Part shown: positions 13,379-14,610 of the stretch, piece by piece
Layout: each line of letters starts with the position of its first letter
Position numbering within the stretch: the first letter of the stretch is position 1
NCBI GenBank assembly: GCA_003167305.1
Contig: PMTP01000100.1
Span: 5,939 to 20,548, forward strand
Length of the DNA stretch: 14,610 bases
Source of the DNA: Acidobacteriaceae bacterium
GTDB taxonomy: Bacteria; Acidobacteriota; Terriglobia; Terriglobales; Acidobacteriaceae
Direction of reading: 5' to 3'
Made by a program: the position numbers and the translations under genes
The notes under the pieces: model-generated
Told to the model about the DNA's origin: nothing
The model's input: the letters and a program-made list of their open reading frames with translations, nothing else
The model's database searches: none

Positions 13379-14610
13379 ATGCAACCGAGCGAGCAGGCCC
13401 GCCGTCACGCCTTTCAGGAGACACTGCTGAGCGCCCGCCACACCATGGTGCTGAGCGAGATTCTGAAGCTCGCCGCGGACAGCTTCCGCTCCAACAAGGT
13501 GCGCTTTGCGCTTACGGCGCTGGGCATGGTGATCGGCACGGCCTCGGTGATCCTGGTGGTGACCATCGGGCTAACCGGCCAGCGCTTCGTCATGGAGTCG
13601 ATTCAGAAAGTGATGACCAACTCGGTCGAGTTGGAATACTCCGGCGGCGGCTCTACCGCATCGGAGCGCACCCTCTACGACGACTACCTTACCCGCGACG
13701 ATGAGAAGGCGGTGCTGGCGCAGGTTCCCGGCGTGCTCTACTCCTCGCCGATTCTCACCATGCACACCCCGATCAACTTCGGCGGCGGCATCAACAAGGA
13801 CACGCTGGTGCTGGGCGTGAGTCCGCAGTACCAGCAGATCCGCAACCTGGTGGTGCCCCAGGGCCGCTTTCTGGACGAAACGGACGACGCGGCGCACATT
13901 AAATGCGCCGTGGTGACTCAACTTTTTGCCCGCGAGCGCTTCGGCAGCGACGACGCGGCCGTCGGCCAGAACTTCGAGATCAGCGGCATTCCTTTTACTA
14001 TCATCGGCGTCTTCAAGAAAAGCATGGACGACTTTGGCCAATCGGAGATTGATGAACAGACCATCCTGATTCCCTTTTCCGTCGCCCGCTACTTCACCGG
14101 CACGGAAAATGTAAACCAGATCTACTTTTCCATGCGCTCGATGGGCGAGGTGCCTGACGCCCGAAGAGAGATTGTCCGCATTGTGCGCGCGCGCCACCGC
14201 CCCAACTCGGTCTATCAGGCACAAACCATGACGGATGTGCTGACGATGGCCAACCAGGTCACGAGATACATTACGTGGATGCTGCTGGCTGTCTCGGCGG
14301 TGACTCTGGCGGTAGGCGGTGTGGGCATCATGAACATCATGCTGGCCACCGTCCGTGCCCGCACGCGCGAGATCGGCATACGCAAGGCGCTGGGCGCCAC
14401 CTACCGCGAGATCAAGTACCAGTTTTTGGCCGAGGCAATCATTATTTCCTTGATCGGCGGGCTGGTGGGCACGGCTGTCGGATTGGCAGCGCCGCTGGCC
14501 GTGCGCTTCTTCACCGATTACGTGGTGCCGATCTCGCCCTGGTCGGTGGTCATCGCATTGGCCGCGGCAACTGCGGTCGGGGTGATTTTCGGCACCATTC
14601 CCGCCACCCG
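13379..14610 (+). CDS. MacB/FtsX-type ABC transporter permease (3' end outside window)
   Basis: The first 410 codons are present. There is an N-terminal membrane helix (about 38-60, in RFALTALGMVIGTASVILVVTIG), a large extracytoplasmic MacB-type core domain (about 65-280), and an FtsX domain with further helices: VGGVGIMNIMLATVRARTREIGIRKALGA is the family signature. The last residues FGTIPAT mark the end of the final helix, so perhaps 20-30 residues are missing. It resembles single-subunit MacB-type permeases of macrolide or lipoprotein/peptide efflux systems; the ATPase and the membrane-fusion partner are not in the window. ATG 13379 has no Shine-Dalgarno because a heptamer array lies there. 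A second ATG at 13445 is possible but would drop 22 residues. Confidence 0.88.
   Translation, partial: MQPSEQARRHAFQETLLSARHTMVLSEILKLAADSFRSNKVRFALTALGMVIGTASVILVVTIGLTGQRFVMESIQKVMTNSVELEYSGGGSTASERTLYDDYLTRDDEKAVLAQVPGVLYSSPILTMHTPINFGGGINKDTLVLGVSPQYQQIRNLVVPQGRFLDETDDAAHIKCAVVTQLFARERFGSDDAAVGQNFEISGIPFTIIGVFKKSMDDFGQSEIDEQTILIPFSVARYFTGTENVNQIYFSMRSMGEVPDARREIVRIVRARHRPNSVYQAQTMTDVLTMANQVTRYITWMLLAVSAVTLAVGGVGIMNIMLATVRARTREIGIRKALGATYREIKYQFLAEAIIISLIGGLVGTAVGLAAPLAVRFFTDYVVPISPWSVVIALAAATAVGVIFGTIPAT

Noticed and set aside
13571..14224. 217-codon (-) frame
   Set aside because: Antisense to the MacB-type permease, which has clear family signatures.

Overview
The window is high-GC chromosomal bacterial DNA made of housekeeping clusters: the heat-shock genes hrcA-grpE-dnaJ, and the ribosome genes rpsP, khpA, rimM, trmD and rplS. 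Gene content, the proteins' general look, the orphan MacB-type permease and the dense small intergenic repeats suggest an Acidobacteriota-type genome. That assignment is inference; there is no 16S or marker comparison here. I see no tRNA, rRNA, CRISPR array, integrase, transposase or phage gene.

Layout. 1-706 (-) is the 5' part of a secreted protein of unknown function. 1105-4123 (+) is hrcA, grpE and dnaJ, behind a good sigma70-type promoter (960-988). 4350-4934 (+) is an iron-sulfur/FMN flavoprotein, convergent with 4931-5407 (-), a DinB-fold protein, which lies downstream of 5492-6202 (-), an alpha/beta esterase. 6471-7901 (+) is rpsP-khpA-rimM. 7942-9072 (-) is a membrane-anchored alpha/beta hydrolase and 9156-9986 (-) is trmD. 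10061-12006 (+) is a DUF2157 / GDYXXLXY membrane pair. 12224-12691 (-) is a second DinB-fold protein. 12791-13156 (+) is rplS with a strong intrinsic terminator. 13379 to the end (+) is a MacB/FtsX-type permease cut by the window edge.

How the genes work together. HrcA represses heat-shock genes, and GrpE and DnaJ are the co-chaperones of DnaK, which is not in this window. RpsP and RplS are ribosomal proteins, KhpA is an RNA chaperone, RimM matures the 30S subunit and TrmD methylates G37 of tRNA. These five are commonly collinear in bacteria; here trmD is inverted, and trmD and rplS are separated from rpsP-khpA-rimM by unrelated genes.

The most unusual content is repetitive. (1) Four same-strand copies of an element have nearly constant outer arms around a variable internal palindrome (near 895, 2278, 4208 and 12061). 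(2) A double-hairpin repeat sits in frame inside rimM and lengthens the protein. (3) Tandem 7-base repeats touch the stop codons of dnaJ and the esterase, and a different 7-base array precedes the MacB-type gene. No clearly new multi-gene system is evident; the repeat architecture and the rearranged ribosomal cluster are what merit a second look.
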